Shown: one piece after another, positions 1 through 10,678 of the stretch
Layout of the letters: every line of letters starts with the position of its first letter
Position numbering within the stretch: the stretch's first letter is position 1
Source: Blattamonas nauphoetae
Taxonomy: Eukaryota; Preaxostyla; Oxymonadida
Assembly: GCA_033064195.1 (NCBI GenBank)
Contig: JARBJD010000610.1
Coordinates: forward strand, 1-29,208
Reading direction: 5' to 3'
Length of the DNA: 29,208 nt
Notes under the pieces: model-generated
Told to the model about the DNA's origin: nothing
Databases searched by the model: none
Seen by the model: only the letters and a program-made list of their open reading frames with translations
Translations under genes and position numbers: made by a program

Positions 1-470
1 GATGCGGGCGGAGTGATGATTGGGGAGATGCGGGCGAGAGTGATGATTGGGGAGATGCGGGCGAGAGTGATGATTGGGGAGATGCGGGCGAGAGTGATGA
101 TTGGGGAGATGCGGGCGAGAGTGATGATTGGGGAGATGCGGGCGAGAGTGATGATTGGGGAGATGCGGGAGAGTGATGATTGGGGAGATGCGGGCGAGAG
201 TGATGATTGGGGAGATGCGGGCGAGAGTGATGATTGGGGAGATGCGGGCGAGAGTGATGATTGGGAGATGCGGGCGAGAGTGATGATTGGGGAGATGCGG
301 GCGAGAGTGATGATTGGGGAGATGCGGACGAGAGTGATGATTGGGGAGATGCGGGCGAGAGTGATGATTGGGGAGATGCGGGCGAGAGTGATGATTGGGG
401 AGATGCGGGCGAGAGTGACGATTGGGGAGATGCGGGCGAGAGTGACGATTGGGGAGAGGCGGGCGAGACC
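1..470. repeat. 27-bp tandem repeat array, about 17 copies
   Basis: A 27-bp unit with core GATGATTGGGGAGATGCGGG repeats head to tail from the first base to about 470, running off the left edge. Most copies are identical. The copies nearest 470 diverge (GACGATT, GAGGCGGG). Two copies are short: one near 165 lacks 2 nt and one near 255 lacks 1 nt. On the minus strand, where the flanking sequence is coding, the unit reads SPIITLARI. Between the two short copies it reads PQSSLSPAS, then the first frame returns, because the two losses add up to one codon. All three minus-strand frames are free of stops. This is a coding minisatellite at the end of a decayed surface-type gene. Confidence 0.95.
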
Positions 471-2467
471 TCGCTTGATGAAGACAGAGAATGGCTTGTT
501 CGAAAGAGTCACGCCGATGAGCGGAACAATACCTTCTGTCTTCTCTTTGTTCAGCGAGACAATTCCGACACTTTCGAGGCGAGCTGGCGCTGGTGGAGTT
601 GTGAACGAGATTGGCGAAGGAATTGCGAATCCACTCAGAGTATATCTAATGTAGTCAGGATTACTTGTGTCGGGAGTTGTTGTGAAGGTGATTGGGAGAT
701 TGAGAACATTGTTGAGGGGGACGACACATCTTTCTGATGATGGACAGTTTAATCCAACAAATGTGATTTGGATTGGTGTTGTTTCTTTGTTGAGATAAAT
801 ACTGAATGCACTAAATTTCTTTCGACATTTGCACAGAACGGTTGGGCAGAAAGACCTGTTCCGATGCTGGTTTGACCAGTTCCGGCATTGTCGACCATCC
901 GATTCAAACGATGGTTCCGTCCCAAACCAGCTCTGTTGGTTTCTTGTTGAGTGGCGAGAGAAGTCGATTGGTGGTGAGACAACGTTCCATTCGGTTCCGA
1001 ACTTCAGTTCATCCCACCCGTCGAGATTGACAGTGGTGAGAGGAGGTTGTGTGCCAAGCTCTGGAAAATCGAAGATGTGGAGACGAGGGAAGGGGTGACG
1101 GGAATCGTCGTTGGGAGAGATTGATCCGTCGAGGATGTCCTACAAAACGACTTTTCTTCCTTCGACTGCCGATTCTATGAACATCTGAAGAGTGGTTGTG
1201 GCCTCGCCGAGGGGATTACACATGATCCTGCTGATGATGGCGTTTTGTGTGGGATGAGAGATCAACGTGGTATCCAGTCTGTCCTCGCCAACGATCAGGT
1301 AATTCTCTGCCTCTGTCGTGGTCACAGTTTTTGATTCTTGTCGCGAACAACGACGAACACTCCGTGTTCTGGAACACGAAGTCCCTCCCTTCTGAAGAGT
1401 CGGTTTATCTGAACATCACTCTGTCCCAAACGAACCCGGAGCGGTCTGCGAGGCGAATGGAATCACTCACCTCGTCTTCAGAGTGAGGACGGCAGCAATC
1501 CACGAAGAGCATGTGGCAGACACTGGCTGGGCCGTTCGAGAGAAGATCGACTGTGGTGGAAAGAGAGGAAGTACTGGAGAGTGTCACACTTCCCCCAAAC
1601 CGCGCTGAACACGTCATGAACTTGGATGACGAGCGAGAGAACGCTGCCCGATTCGGTGAGTGGTAGGTGAGTAGGAGACCACCATCCTGTGGTGACACAT
1701 CACACAACGAACAGCAACTGAATGTGATGTGGTTTTGAGCGATGACCTGGATTTCTGGATGATTCTGTTGAAGGAGGCGACGAAGGCGTGATTAGTCTGT
1801 GTCGGTGTGTACTGACGCGGGGGAGAAATGGTAGTGGATGATGGAGACGTTCGAGCAGACGAGTGATTCTCCGTTATTGAGTCCAGACCTCACCCTGGAG
1901 AATAGAGTAGCGAATGAGGCTCATTGTGTTTAGAGGGGGAAGGGGAGAGGTGAGTCAACTGTGAGTTGAGTCGGTCCGACTTGATTCTGTTCTGTCGAAA
2001 GTGTCCTGGGGAGAGATGAGAAGGCCAGTTCGAATAATGAGGCAATGGTCGTCGATCGAGAGACCGTAGCAGTTGGCCGAGACATCAGCGTTCATCTCAA
2101 AACACGTCGGTTGGGCGGAGGTGAATTGGCGGATTGAGGAAAAGGCAGTCGGCGGAGGGGGTGTTCGATTTTCGGTCTCGCTGTGAACAACGTCAATGAA
2201 AGAAATTGAACATACATCGTTCACCTCAGAACAGGTGATCACAAATGGGGAGCATGCAGGAGATGAGATGATCATGCTTGACGAGATGACCACGTTGGAG
2301 TTCGAGAGTTGTCCGTTCAAAATAAACATCCTTCGACAATCAACTATCATCCATGAAACAAAATTCGAACAATTTGAGAAGATGAACATGAATTTTGTCG
2401 TTTCTTCATGGTAGTTTGCTTTGTTTTTCCACGTCAGAGATTCATGTTGACGAGCTTCGTCCATCAA
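1..2467 (-). pseudogene. Decayed surface-type beta-helix-like protein gene, 3' end beyond window
   Basis: Several minus-strand stretches read as one kind of protein: Ser/Thr/Asn/Cys-rich, short beta strands, few charges. From 2467 to 1955 it contains IFSNCSNFVSW and VNDVCSISFIDVV. From about 1740 to 1405 it contains ITFSCCSLCDVSPQDGG, then GGSVTLSSTSSLSTTVD. From 1325 to 1140 and from 1139 to 1 it shares one frame, ending in strand-rich sequence (PITFTTTPDTSNPDYI, GIVSLNKEKTEGIVPLIGV) that flows into the 27-bp array. In-frame stops are seen at 1140-1142 (TAG), about 1402-1404 (TAA) and 1955-1957 (TGA), and the frame changes between segments. The pattern resembles pectin-lyase-fold surface proteins abundant in oxymonad genomes; this family link is from memory. 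Introns or assembly errors could explain some breaks, but not all. Confidence 0.6.
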
Positions 2468-2559
2468 CCACGTATGATGAATTCATGTTGCTTTTCATCG
2501 AAGATTCAGCGTGTTAGAGCTGTCAAGATCAGAAAAATGCAATATTATTCTCTTGCCTT

Positions 2560-3082
2560 TCACCAATAGTCGCTGTTTGTCACCCTTTTCTCTTGTCGGC
2601 TTCTCTTCGATCGCAAGTCAGAACACAATGATAAAATATCGTTAGAGTCGCACTTTGCGGTTCGTTTCAAAGATTGATCGAGAAAAAGTGAGTCATCCGC
2701 CTCATCCTCGGAAGCTGATTCGAACTGTCTGCCAACTCTCGTTCCGTAATTCGTTGCATGAATAAGACACGCTCAACGCCTCTTTTCCCATGTGTACGAT
2801 GAGAGGATCCGTTCCGTTCTGTGCCAGTAGCCTATTTTCAGAGAGCGGCACGTTCAGATCCTCCTTCCGTTTGGCTTCGATTTGGTTCTCGATTGTGAGT
2901 GAGTCGGAGATTGTGTCGATTCTGAAGAGGTGATTCGTTCCTTCAAATAACGTTCTGACAAGGAGAAAGGAGGAGTCATGGGCAGGGTCTGGAACGGGAT
3001 GTCCTTGAAGTTCTCCGTGTTGTTCGGAAGAACAGAGGAGGTATGTGATTCGGCTAGTTGATGAAAATGAGTATAGAAACAA
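2560..3082 (-). pseudogene. Coding scraps, probably 5' part of the same decayed gene
   Basis: A minus-strand frame from about 3082 to 2702 reads as plausible protein (DSSFLLVRTLFEGTNHLFRI, then LLAQNGTDPLIVHMGKEALS). After its stop a different frame stays open to 2560 (DDSLFLDQSLKRTAKCD). Composition and strand match the decayed gene just to the left, so this is probably its upstream part. No start codon context or signal peptide is convincing. It could instead be a separate decayed gene of the same kind. Confidence 0.4.
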
Positions 3083-3461
3083 TAAAGATGCATACTGATG
3101 TTGGACGTTTTCCTGATTTCATTTCTTTCTGTTTATTTCAGATTGGAACACGATCAAGTCTTCTATGTCGGACAAATGATGAGAAACATGGGAAGAAAAG
3201 GGTAATAACAGCGGAGATACATACTGATAGAGTGATTTTTCATCAGATTAATTCGATACGATATCAATGACAAGAAGAAGAGGAGTCATTTCTGGGTCAA
3301 GTGGTTTTTCACGAATTTGGATCAAACACAGACAAAATTGAATTAGAACTCGACAAGAGAAGGGTTGAATGAAGAACTGAATTCAAATAACGTGATAAGA
3401 GATCCTGAAAGAAAAGAGAGGACTCACACACGATGCGATGGGTGTGTTGATCAGATCAATC

Positions 3462-3486
3462 GGACAGGACAGGACAGGACAGGACA
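3462..3486. repeat. (GGACA)5 microsatellite with inverted TGTCC words
   Basis: Five exact GGACA units are followed at once by TGTCC, making the 10-bp palindrome GGACATGTCC at the junction. More TGTCC copies follow near 3497, 3570-3595 and 3938-3974. The clustering of one 5-mer in both orientations over 500 bp is not expected by chance. Confidence 0.9.
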
Positions 3487-3617
3487 TGTCCGATTTGTCC
3501 TGTTTTGAGATAACTGCAGAAGTTGGATGAACTAATTGAGAGAACTCTGCAGTGTGAATATAAGGTGCTTGTCCGATTTTGTCCTACTCTGTCCTCTCTT
3601 GGGCCGATCGTCCTCTT

Positions 3618-3635
3618 AACTCCTAATTAGGAGTT
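3618..3635. repeat. 18-bp perfect palindrome
   Basis: AACTCCTAATTAGGAGTT reads the same on both strands with no spacer. It lies in the gene-free stretch. It could be a binding site for a dimeric protein or a leftover mobile-element end; nothing nearby decides this. Confidence 0.85.
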
Positions 3636-4039
3636 TAGGAGACAGAGCCTCCACAGTGCGTGATTCACCACCAATACGATTTTCACACACTTTAACGCCA
3701 TTTTTAATGTTATACGATGGATATGATCTAATATTGAAGGAAAAAGTCTGCTATATAGTCAGATAATGCCATGAAAAAAGTGTGGTTTGAAGAAACGTCA
3801 ATTCAGACATTTTGAAGCATTCTCGGATATTGTACTGAACAGAATGGAGACAAAGAGTGGCTAACGAGTAGAGAGAAGGTGAATTCAGATGAAATAAACA
3901 CGAGAAAAGCTGTGTTTCAGAATCGGACAAGACCTCTGTCCTCTGTCCTCACGATCGGGTGCTCTGTCCGTCCGCTACACATCATAACTGATTTCAATGA
4001 CTATTTCAATCTGGTTCCCAAATCGTCTACTATACTACT

Positions 4040-4110
4040 GAGAGGAGCAGTGGTTTCTGTAACAGAACCGACCTTCCAGTTGGTTCAGTACGAAACCAGC
4101 TGCTCCTCTC
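4040..4110. repeat. Imperfect hairpin, about 30-nt arms
   Basis: The left arm (4040-4069) starts GAGAGGAGCAG and the right arm (4082-4110) ends CTGCTCCTCTC; the arms pair with a few mismatches and one bulge around a 12-nt loop. The right arm is part of the 55-bp sequence that reappears inverted at 7881-7935. A hairpin with a repeated arm suggests a foldback or MITE-like element. Confidence 0.75.
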
Positions 4111-4118
4111 CTGTGAGA
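4064..4118 (+). repeat. 55-bp inverted repeat, left copy
   Basis: This 55-bp block (starting AGAACCGACC, ending CCTGTGAGA) is the exact reverse complement of 7881-7935 by eye. The interval between the outer edges is 3,872 bp. No target-site duplication or transposase frame is apparent between them. Confidence 0.85.
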
Positions 4119-4595
4119 CTTGAAAGGGACAAAAGGGGGGTGAACAAAAGAGAAAAACAAGCCTGAGTTAAGAACTTGTGATGTCGAAGGCAGGCCGTGA
4201 CCAGCGATACGCTGCTGCCACCAAACAGAATGGGACAAGGTAGAGTGAGTTTGGAGGGCATGACCATTCGGTGACCAGCCGAAGCGCTCACTCACTCTGC
4301 TCTACTTGTCTCTCCCCCACTCATCATGATGAACATCCGATTGCTACGACCCTTCGAAGACAAGATCGGTGTCCGAACTGAAGATGGCGGTACCTTCAGA
4401 TATGATGATCAGATCCAACACGAAACATCCCGGTCTCCATGAAATACGGGACAGTACTGATTAAATCTTGCGGCGAGGTGACAGAGAGTGCACAATGATC
4501 ATTTGATCGCGTGAGTGTCCCATATTCCATTTGAACAACATGTGTTGTTGAATCACGCGTCATGGAAATTCATCCCAATTCGGTTATTAAAAACT

Positions 4596-4951
4596 TTAAA
4601 TTGTAGTAAAGTTGAACGTTCTCTCTGCTTTCATTGTGACAACGATGGTCGTAGAGAGGTTGATGATGACTGCTCGCTTGGTTGTCGGAAAGATCGTAAG
4701 AGCTCCCTCTACATGCATATCTTCTCCATTCTCATTCCCACCCTCGAATCCTGTCGCGATGTCCGTCCGGTCACACTCTGGAAGAGGACTATCGACGAGT
4801 AACAAAATAGACTTTCTGGGAGAGTGCTTTGGGTCTGGTGGGTTCTCTGGGATGAGGGCGTGGTCCTACTGGGATTGGACACGACTCGAAAGAGTGAGGA
4901 CGACCCAGTTTCGTTGGATTCAAACGAAAAGGACGCAATTTTTACTTCACT
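4596..4951 (-). pseudogene. Remnant of a surface-type gene
   Basis: A minus-strand piece near 4951-4840 reads SEVKIASFSFESNETG followed by SSSLFRVVSN. A second piece, in another frame, covers 4805-4596 and includes VEGALTIFPTTKRAVIINLS. Both have the strand-forming, Ser/Asn/Thr-rich texture of the decayed gene at 1-2467. The frame change between them suggests decay. Function cannot be named. Confidence 0.35.
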
Positions 4952-6620
4952 CGGCTCTCAAGTGATTCAGAGCACGACCGAGCCCTGAGCGATGATCGTT
5001 GGAGCTGCATTCATCTTGAAGGCATGAAAGGCACGATTCTAATCCGAACAAGGGGAGGGATAATGTCTGCGGATAAACCGGACACATGCATGAAGTTCAC
5101 GAGACAAGGTTGTTGGTGGTGTAAGTGTTCGTATGAGATATATATGGTGTTGAAGGATTGTGAACACAATCAACGTCATCCCAACATCTGTGGTGGAAAC
5201 TATCCAGAAGATATGAATGGAAGAGTCCTGTCTTCCTGTCAATCAGAGAACAATACTGCGCCAATCCCAATCAGACGAGCAGTGGAGACTGGAGTTGTTG
5301 AAACGCTCGCTGTCGAGCTTCCCTCAAGGAATTGGGAGTTCAATGTCACACTCATCAAATAATTCGGTGTTGAAAGTCCGTTCCGTCGATCTACATCAGG
5401 AACTACACGGCTGACTCACAATGACACCGTAGCAATCACTCACAATGGAGTGTATTGGTCGTCACCTTGTCTCCTTTTCGATGTTCAACTCGCACGATTC
5501 TTCGTAGTAGTTTGAGCCCTGCATGAACCTATCACTTGTTTCCAGTTGAACAGATGGTATATTGTTGTGGTTGGGATGAATTGCGCTATTCTCCATTCGT
5601 TCACCGACGCTGACTGAAAATTATCTCGCTGAGCGACGTTTCATGTGTTTCTGTTGCACCATTGGGAACAGATGTCGACGCCATCGCAGTCCCCTCCTGC
5701 CCAGCGGATGCAGCTCACACTGATCGTTGGGGTGAATGTGTTGCGGACGTTCACTTCTCAACGACGAGTTTTTCAGGGGACGAACCATATCAGTCTCCAA
5801 TCTCATTTCTGACACGGTGCACTTGACAAGGAGTTGATCTGTGGCGTCTATAGTCAGCGATGAAGCTTTGATAGTGAGCTGGTTTTATATTGATCCATCA
5901 GCAAAAATGTCAGCGGGACTTTCTGTGATTGTAGTGTTCACATCAGAGTCTGTCGTTCGGACTGTAAGAAAAAGGATGGCCAGGGAGCATCGAAGCCAAG
6001 ATTGAAGCCGGAGCAAATGGGATGGCCAAATCGGTTAGAAGTTGTCTCATTTCTCAACCGAGCTTCCTCGGGATGCGAGAGAACTGATGGAAGATGGACA
6101 CCGATATTTGTCTTTTGTTCGTCAGTTTTGTCTCTGAGCTGCAGCTGTTTTCTAGACCAAACTTTGAGATGGTGAATTTCAGACTGTTGTCGAGACATAC
6201 AGCTGAATCCTTGTGTGCTCGACAGTTCGCAATAGACAATTTTGAGGTCGTTGTGTCCTCAGGGAGCGAGACGGGAGCCACACAGAGTTTGGTGAACGTC
6301 AATGACCAACCGGAGATGAAGGAATGGTGGTGAAATCGCAAGAGTCGTCACCTTCCTTGACGGAGCTGCTTCGTTGTGCGGGGGATTTGACAGTGTCTTG
6401 GAGGACAAACAATAAATGAACGTAGTTTCATCGTCTTTGTAATGGCAATGCGAATAGAAGTTGTTGAGGGCTCCAGCTTAGAAGACTTCTCGAAAATAAA
6501 CTCGGAGATGGTGGCTTGGATGCTAATTCAGGCAGAAAGCTGACCCCAGTGAGCTTGAAGATCCGCAAAGGACGATATGGCCACGACCGGTAGTAGTCTG
6601 CCTCGTTGTATCGATACTCG

Positions 6621-6930
6621 TCAAAAGGATCGCTCCCCGATTTTAGATGAGGCAGAAATGCAGAATTTGTCGGTAAAAGAGATAAATGTGGCATTTGTTG
6701 AATTTTCTAGTGTTGTCGATACTTGCGGCGCGGTCGAGTTTAATACATGAGAGAACTCGAGAAAGAGGGAACAAATGAAGATGCCGATGAATTGAAGCCG
6801 AGCAGTGTCCTTTATTTTGGAAAATTTGAAGTTGTCGGATATATCGAGGGTGCTGTGACCGAGCATCCCTGTTGCGTCGACATTGCACTCAAGATGATGT
6901 GCGATCAGTAAATAGACACTCGTGGCTCAT
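6621..6930 (-). pseudogene. Open minus-strand coding remnant
   Basis: One minus-strand frame is open from about 6930 to the stop at 6621 and reads SVYLLIAHHLECNVDATGM, then DISDNFKFSKIKDTARLQF, with NST and NAT sequons further on. It resembles the extracellular-type segments at 1-2467. A stop lies immediately upstream and no start is visible, so it is probably a fragment. Confidence 0.35.
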
Positions 6931-6959
6931 CCTAGAGGGTACTTCACGATTCGTATTGT

Positions 6960-7175
6960 CTAACGACCACTCTCCCGATCTCGATTGGACTTTGCTTTTG
7001 TGGATCTCGGCTTCACTTTCCGCGCGTTGTCCTTGCTGATTTTGTCCTCCTCTTCTTTTCGGTTTGTTAATTGCTTGATGGTACGGAACTTTACCATGAC
7101 ATTGTGTCGATCGAAGTCGTTGGAGAGGGGGCACATGAAACCCACACGTTTCATGATCGAATATGATGAGTTCAT
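6960..7175 (-). pseudogene. Short basic open frame, possible gene fragment
   Basis: The minus strand reads about 70 codons with a charged, Lys/Arg-rich C-terminal half (KQLTNRKEEEDKISKDNARK). It would lie upstream of the 6621-6930 fragment on the same strand. The shortness and lack of family resemblance leave it unnamed; it may be chance. Confidence 0.2.
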
Positions 7176-7880
7176 CCTGCTAAATTTCTTAACTAGACTG
7201 TACAGACAGCTTGGATGAAAGTCTGGCTCTCTTCAGGTGAAGAGAATTGAAATTGTTGAGGGTTCTTCCTCCGAAGGATCGGCAAGTTCAGACCAGACCG
7301 ACTGGAAAGATCCTGTCCGATAATATACGCTGGTTTGCCGTCCTTTCATATGGTTGATACGTATTACTGCCTCCTCATCGTAGTGTTGCCTCCTATTCTG
7401 TCTGTATGATGGTCTCCGAGTCCTGTTGGTGAAGTATGCGATATCTTGTACTTCCAACCTTTGCCCTCGGGACGTACTCTAATTCGACGGTTTCCACCAG
7501 ATCGAAGAGATGCTGAGCTGCCAACTCCATCGGGAGTTGGTGAATGATTCGAGGATCAATCTGCTCCTACCAGGTGTCGAGGGAGTCATTTGTTGACAAT
7601 ATGACTGGAGAAGAGATCCGTGAGTTGTAGTTGTTCACCTACATGTCTTGGGAGAGTGGATTTGTGGATTATATTGCCAGGGAAAAGCAAATATGTGTTG
7701 ACAGAAGCGAGGTCTCAATAATATGATTTACTACGATAAGAGCATCAACTTGTAAATGGTCGATATTGGAAAGATACATTTCCATGAATAACGATGAGGA
7801 GGTGGTATAAATGAATTTGAATGAAGAAATTGATCAGGCCTACCCATTGATAACTTAGTATTATGATTGATCACACCATA

Positions 7881-7935
7881 TCTCACAGGAGAGGAGCAGC
7901 TGGTTTCGTACTGAACCAACTGGAAGGTCGGTTCT
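7881..7935 (-). repeat. 55-bp inverted repeat, right copy
   Basis: Exact reverse complement of 4064-4118. It ends about 10 bases before the likely first exon base of the helical gene at 7945. The hairpin partner arm present at the left copy is absent here or only weakly recognisable, so the element may be cut short at this site. Confidence 0.85.
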
Positions 7936-7944
7936 TGTTTCAAG

Positions 7945-9166
7945 CAAAGACTTCGCTTGTGAGGAAGAACTGAGGAGAGCGGAGAACGACGTACAGGCAC
8001 TCTTCATCTTGTCTGTTCACACCATCCGATCCATTCCACGTCCAAACCTCCATCTCGACTCGAAGCTCGCTCTCTGCAACCACATTGTCGAGTTGGCTGG
8101 TCACCTCAACAATCTTCCGCTGGTCGCAGCTGCCATGTTCCACATTGCCGACACGGTCAAAAGACTCACTCCTTCACCTCTCGCAAGGAAATTGTTTATT
8201 ATCGAGCCCAAACGTGAACTGCGGGGACTTGTTTTCAACATGCTTCGTGTCATCGCCCCTCTTCGTCGGGATGGAGTGGAGGAAGGATGTGCTGTGGGGA
8301 AGGATGAGGTGACATCGCAGATTGTCCATTCGTGTTTGGATGTGTTGCGATTTCTGATGAAGATCACATCATTCGATCCAACGCCAGTGATCGACTCTCT
8401 GGTCTCGCTGGCAGTGACAACCGATCTCTCTCTTCTTCACTCGATCCTGCTCGCTCTTCAGGAGATCGAAGAGCGAACCCGAAACACTCCAACGCCTTTC
8501 TCGATCAGCAGAGCCACTGCTCCTTTCCGAGGCATTCACGAATCATCCGTCACCCAACAACCACTCCCGTCCATCGTCTCCCACATCCTTCTCTCATCAA
8601 GCCTCGAGGAAATGCAATCTCTCTCTCAATCTATTCGAAATCTGAATGCGAATCGGGTTTCAGACATCGCAACAGAAACGGCGAAGACAGTCTGTCTGAT
8701 TTCGGAGAAGAGAAGGGAGAGTTCATCACGAACTCTGACACTTGATTCAATTGGATTCAGTCTCGCTCAGAAAGACCGATCCACAACACCCCAACAGCTC
8801 TTCCTCATTCTCCACAATATCATCTTTCCACGCTTCACTGTTGATATCCCTGTTTCCACACTCCTTCCACTCGCTCCCTTCTTCACTCGAATTCTCTCAA
8901 GTGTCGTGCCTTCGTCGCCAGACAGAGTTGAGATTCGTCGCAGACAGGACAATCTCTCCCACCTTCTGAACTCGTTCCTCTCTCTCGTTCTGTCTATCAT
9001 CCACACACCTCATCCATCCTCTCTCTCCTCCCCTCCTCTCTCCTCTCTTCTCTCCGTCCTCTCCATCGCCCTTGTTCGTCTGGACAGCATCCCATCATCG
9101 CTGCCCCTTCACGACAGATTCCGTGATCTGTTCGAGAAGAGGGACAATCGATCGAAACAGAATTGA
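7945..9166 (+). CDS. C-terminal part of a helical-repeat protein, 5' end not found
   Basis: An open + frame runs from a stop at 7868-7870 to TGA at 9164-9166. From about 7946 it reads as dense amphipathic helices (KDFACEEELRRAENDVQAL, then LALCNHIVELAGHLNNLP). Leu/Ser/Pro-rich helices continue to the end, as in HEAT/ARM-like solenoids; no named domain is recognised. The first in-frame ATG is at 8135, but coding texture starts well before it, so that is unlikely to be the true start. A possible 3' splice site (TTGTTTCAAG) ends at 7944, which would make this a terminal exon. The alternative is that the repeat ending at 7935 truncated the gene. It converges on the gene at 9448-10475. Confidence 0.6.
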
Positions 9167-9447
9167 ATCGAATTGTCCCACTCTTCCCTTTCGCCAATCC
9201 CATACCAATCGATACCTCCCCAGACAGTCCAATCGAGTCAGCTTCAAGTGCCCCTTCCGAATCAACTACGAACACCCATCCTGACGACTCGATGAACACG
9301 ACGAGATCCACGTGTTGTGTGGAACAAATGTTCGTGGGGTCGAATTTGTGAACACCACAGAGTGAGAATACAGAAAGGATGAAAAATGTCGAATAAAGTG
9401 AGATTTTGTGCGTTTTACTGATTCGATGATTCTGGATTGGAGTGCGT

Positions 9448-10475
9448 CTATCGAGGAAACGAACCATTCAATCCGAAAATGTTGCTCGACATCAATGAAC
9501 GGGATCTGATGGATAAAAAGAAGTGATTGAGGTCGTCATTCGTCATTTTCTGTTCGATTCCATCCTCCAGTCCTTCACTTCGCAGCATCCTCATCAGATC
9601 GTGTGCTGGATAATCCATGCATCTTCTTCTGAAAATCATGTCAAAGTGAAAAGTCGAGAGTTGTGTCAAGAGATTTGATATGACGCGTTCTTCATGAGTT
9701 TCAGAGAGAATGACAGGGAAAGCTCTTGGGACAGAAGATGAGAGCAGAAATTGCATGACGAGGGGATGATAGACAGCTATTTCGAAAAGTCGAAGGATAT
9801 ACTTCTCAACGAGATTGTTTTCTATCAACGATGTGATGTGCATGTTCCGACGAATAAGATATTCCAAATATGGACTGGATGGAACAATCACATCATACAT
9901 GATAATGCGTAGATTAGCATCTGTTCCATCCATGATTGATCGGTTTAAAATATACATCAGGGTCTGGTGAAACTCTTCGTTTTCTTCAACGGGACGACTT
10001 TGGGGTTGGATAAGCAGCATCAGGTGAGCTATTCCCCCAATTTTGATGAAGGAGTGGATCACGACGTATGGTGAGGTGTGGATCCAATTCATGAGCAGGA
10101 ACAGTCCTTCCTTCACAACAATCCAGGATGGGCACGCCAAGATAATCCACATGTGATCCAGAAAAGCTTGATGTGTGTTATCATGGTTTGGAAACAGAAT
10201 GACAGGGAGTGTTTGGTATCTCACATTTCGCGGATTGCGAAGGAAATGGAAAAGTTTGACTGCTTTCAATTGCTTTTCGTCGTCAAGGACACAACCCTCT
10301 TTCAACGTGTAAACTAGTGATTGAAAGATCGAGGCGTAATCACGAAATGACCATGGTTACCGTCCAGACCAATCCAAGAATGAGGTGGAAGCTGTTGAAT
10401 CAAGAAACAAGAATCAATCAATGGGGGAGACAAACCTTCAGGAAAGCGGCCGGATTTCGACAAGCAACAGCCCAT
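9448..10475 (-). pseudogene. Two-exon helical-repeat family gene with in-frame TAA at codon 25
   Basis: Exon 1 is 10436-10475, exon 2 is 9448-10391, with a 44-nt GT-AG intron between. The total of 984 nt is an exact multiple of three. The start reads MGCCLSKSGRFPEA, a pattern typical of N-myristoylation (Gly2) with palmitoylated cysteines, so membrane attachment is likely. Then comes STSFLDWSGR, a TAA stop at 10357-10359, and PWSFRDYASIFQSLVYTLK. The spacing from FLDW to FQSLV matches, from memory, a large Blattamonas family (FLNW...FRSLV...LEAKAVKFL). So does the C-terminal block (MLRSEGLEDGIEQKM, then GLNGSFPR before the stop). About 300 codons after the TAA are fully open. This is either a recent nonsense mutation, a read-through case or a sequencing error. 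The molecular role of the family is unknown. Confidence 0.65.
10392..10435 (-). other. 44-nt spliceosomal intron
   Basis: On the minus strand the intron begins GTTTGTCTCC and ends TTCAACAG, phase 1. Removing it joins MGCCLSKSGRFPE to the FLDW block in frame, which recovers the family-like N-terminus. It is a prediction from splice signals and frame only. Confidence 0.6.
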
Positions 10476-10678
10476 TCTGTGTTAAAAATGGATTAAAATT
10501 GAAGTATGGGTGAATCTGATCGATTCCACAATTGAGAACACTCGGATTCAATGAAAAAATCTGATTGTGTTGTTTAACTGCGTAATTCAAAGAATTAGCA
10601 ATTGGAGAAACAAGAAACGATTCTATCTCACGAGTGTGATAGTGTCTGCTCGTGATGTGTCTGATAGTGTTTCTGGAT

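Larger units (their letters stand above)
3094..4039. other. Gene-free stretch with repeats
   Basis: I see no credible coding frame here on either strand. The stretch holds a GGACA microsatellite, scattered TGTCC words up to about 3974, and an 18-bp perfect palindrome. It may contain the promoter of the decayed minus-strand gene, but no motif can be assigned. Confidence 0.6.
4119..7880. other. 3.8-kb stretch with no intact gene
   Basis: Between the two inverted repeat copies there is no long frame on either strand. Short minus-strand pieces look like coding remnants and are listed separately (4596-4951, 6621-6930, 6960-7175). Others near 5620-5830 and 6054-6341 are too weak to call. No transposase, reverse transcriptase or RNA gene is recognisable. 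Confidence 0.6.

Noticed and set aside
1-470. CRISPR-like array
   Set aside because: Units follow each other without spacers, so it is a minisatellite, and the host is eukaryotic.
5024-5362. 112-codon + strand frame with several Cys and Trp
   Set aside because: Composition is not protein-like over its length, both strands have competing short frames, and no domain is recognisable.
1140-10359. Alternative genetic code with TAA/TAG read as glutamine
   Set aside because: The decayed gene and the gene at 9448-10475 hold in-frame TAA/TAG in good contexts. But the 3,061-codon host frame and the 1,463-codon polymerase contain none, and the 129- and 1,463-residue genes end in TAA right before a new start motif. 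Standard code is simpler.
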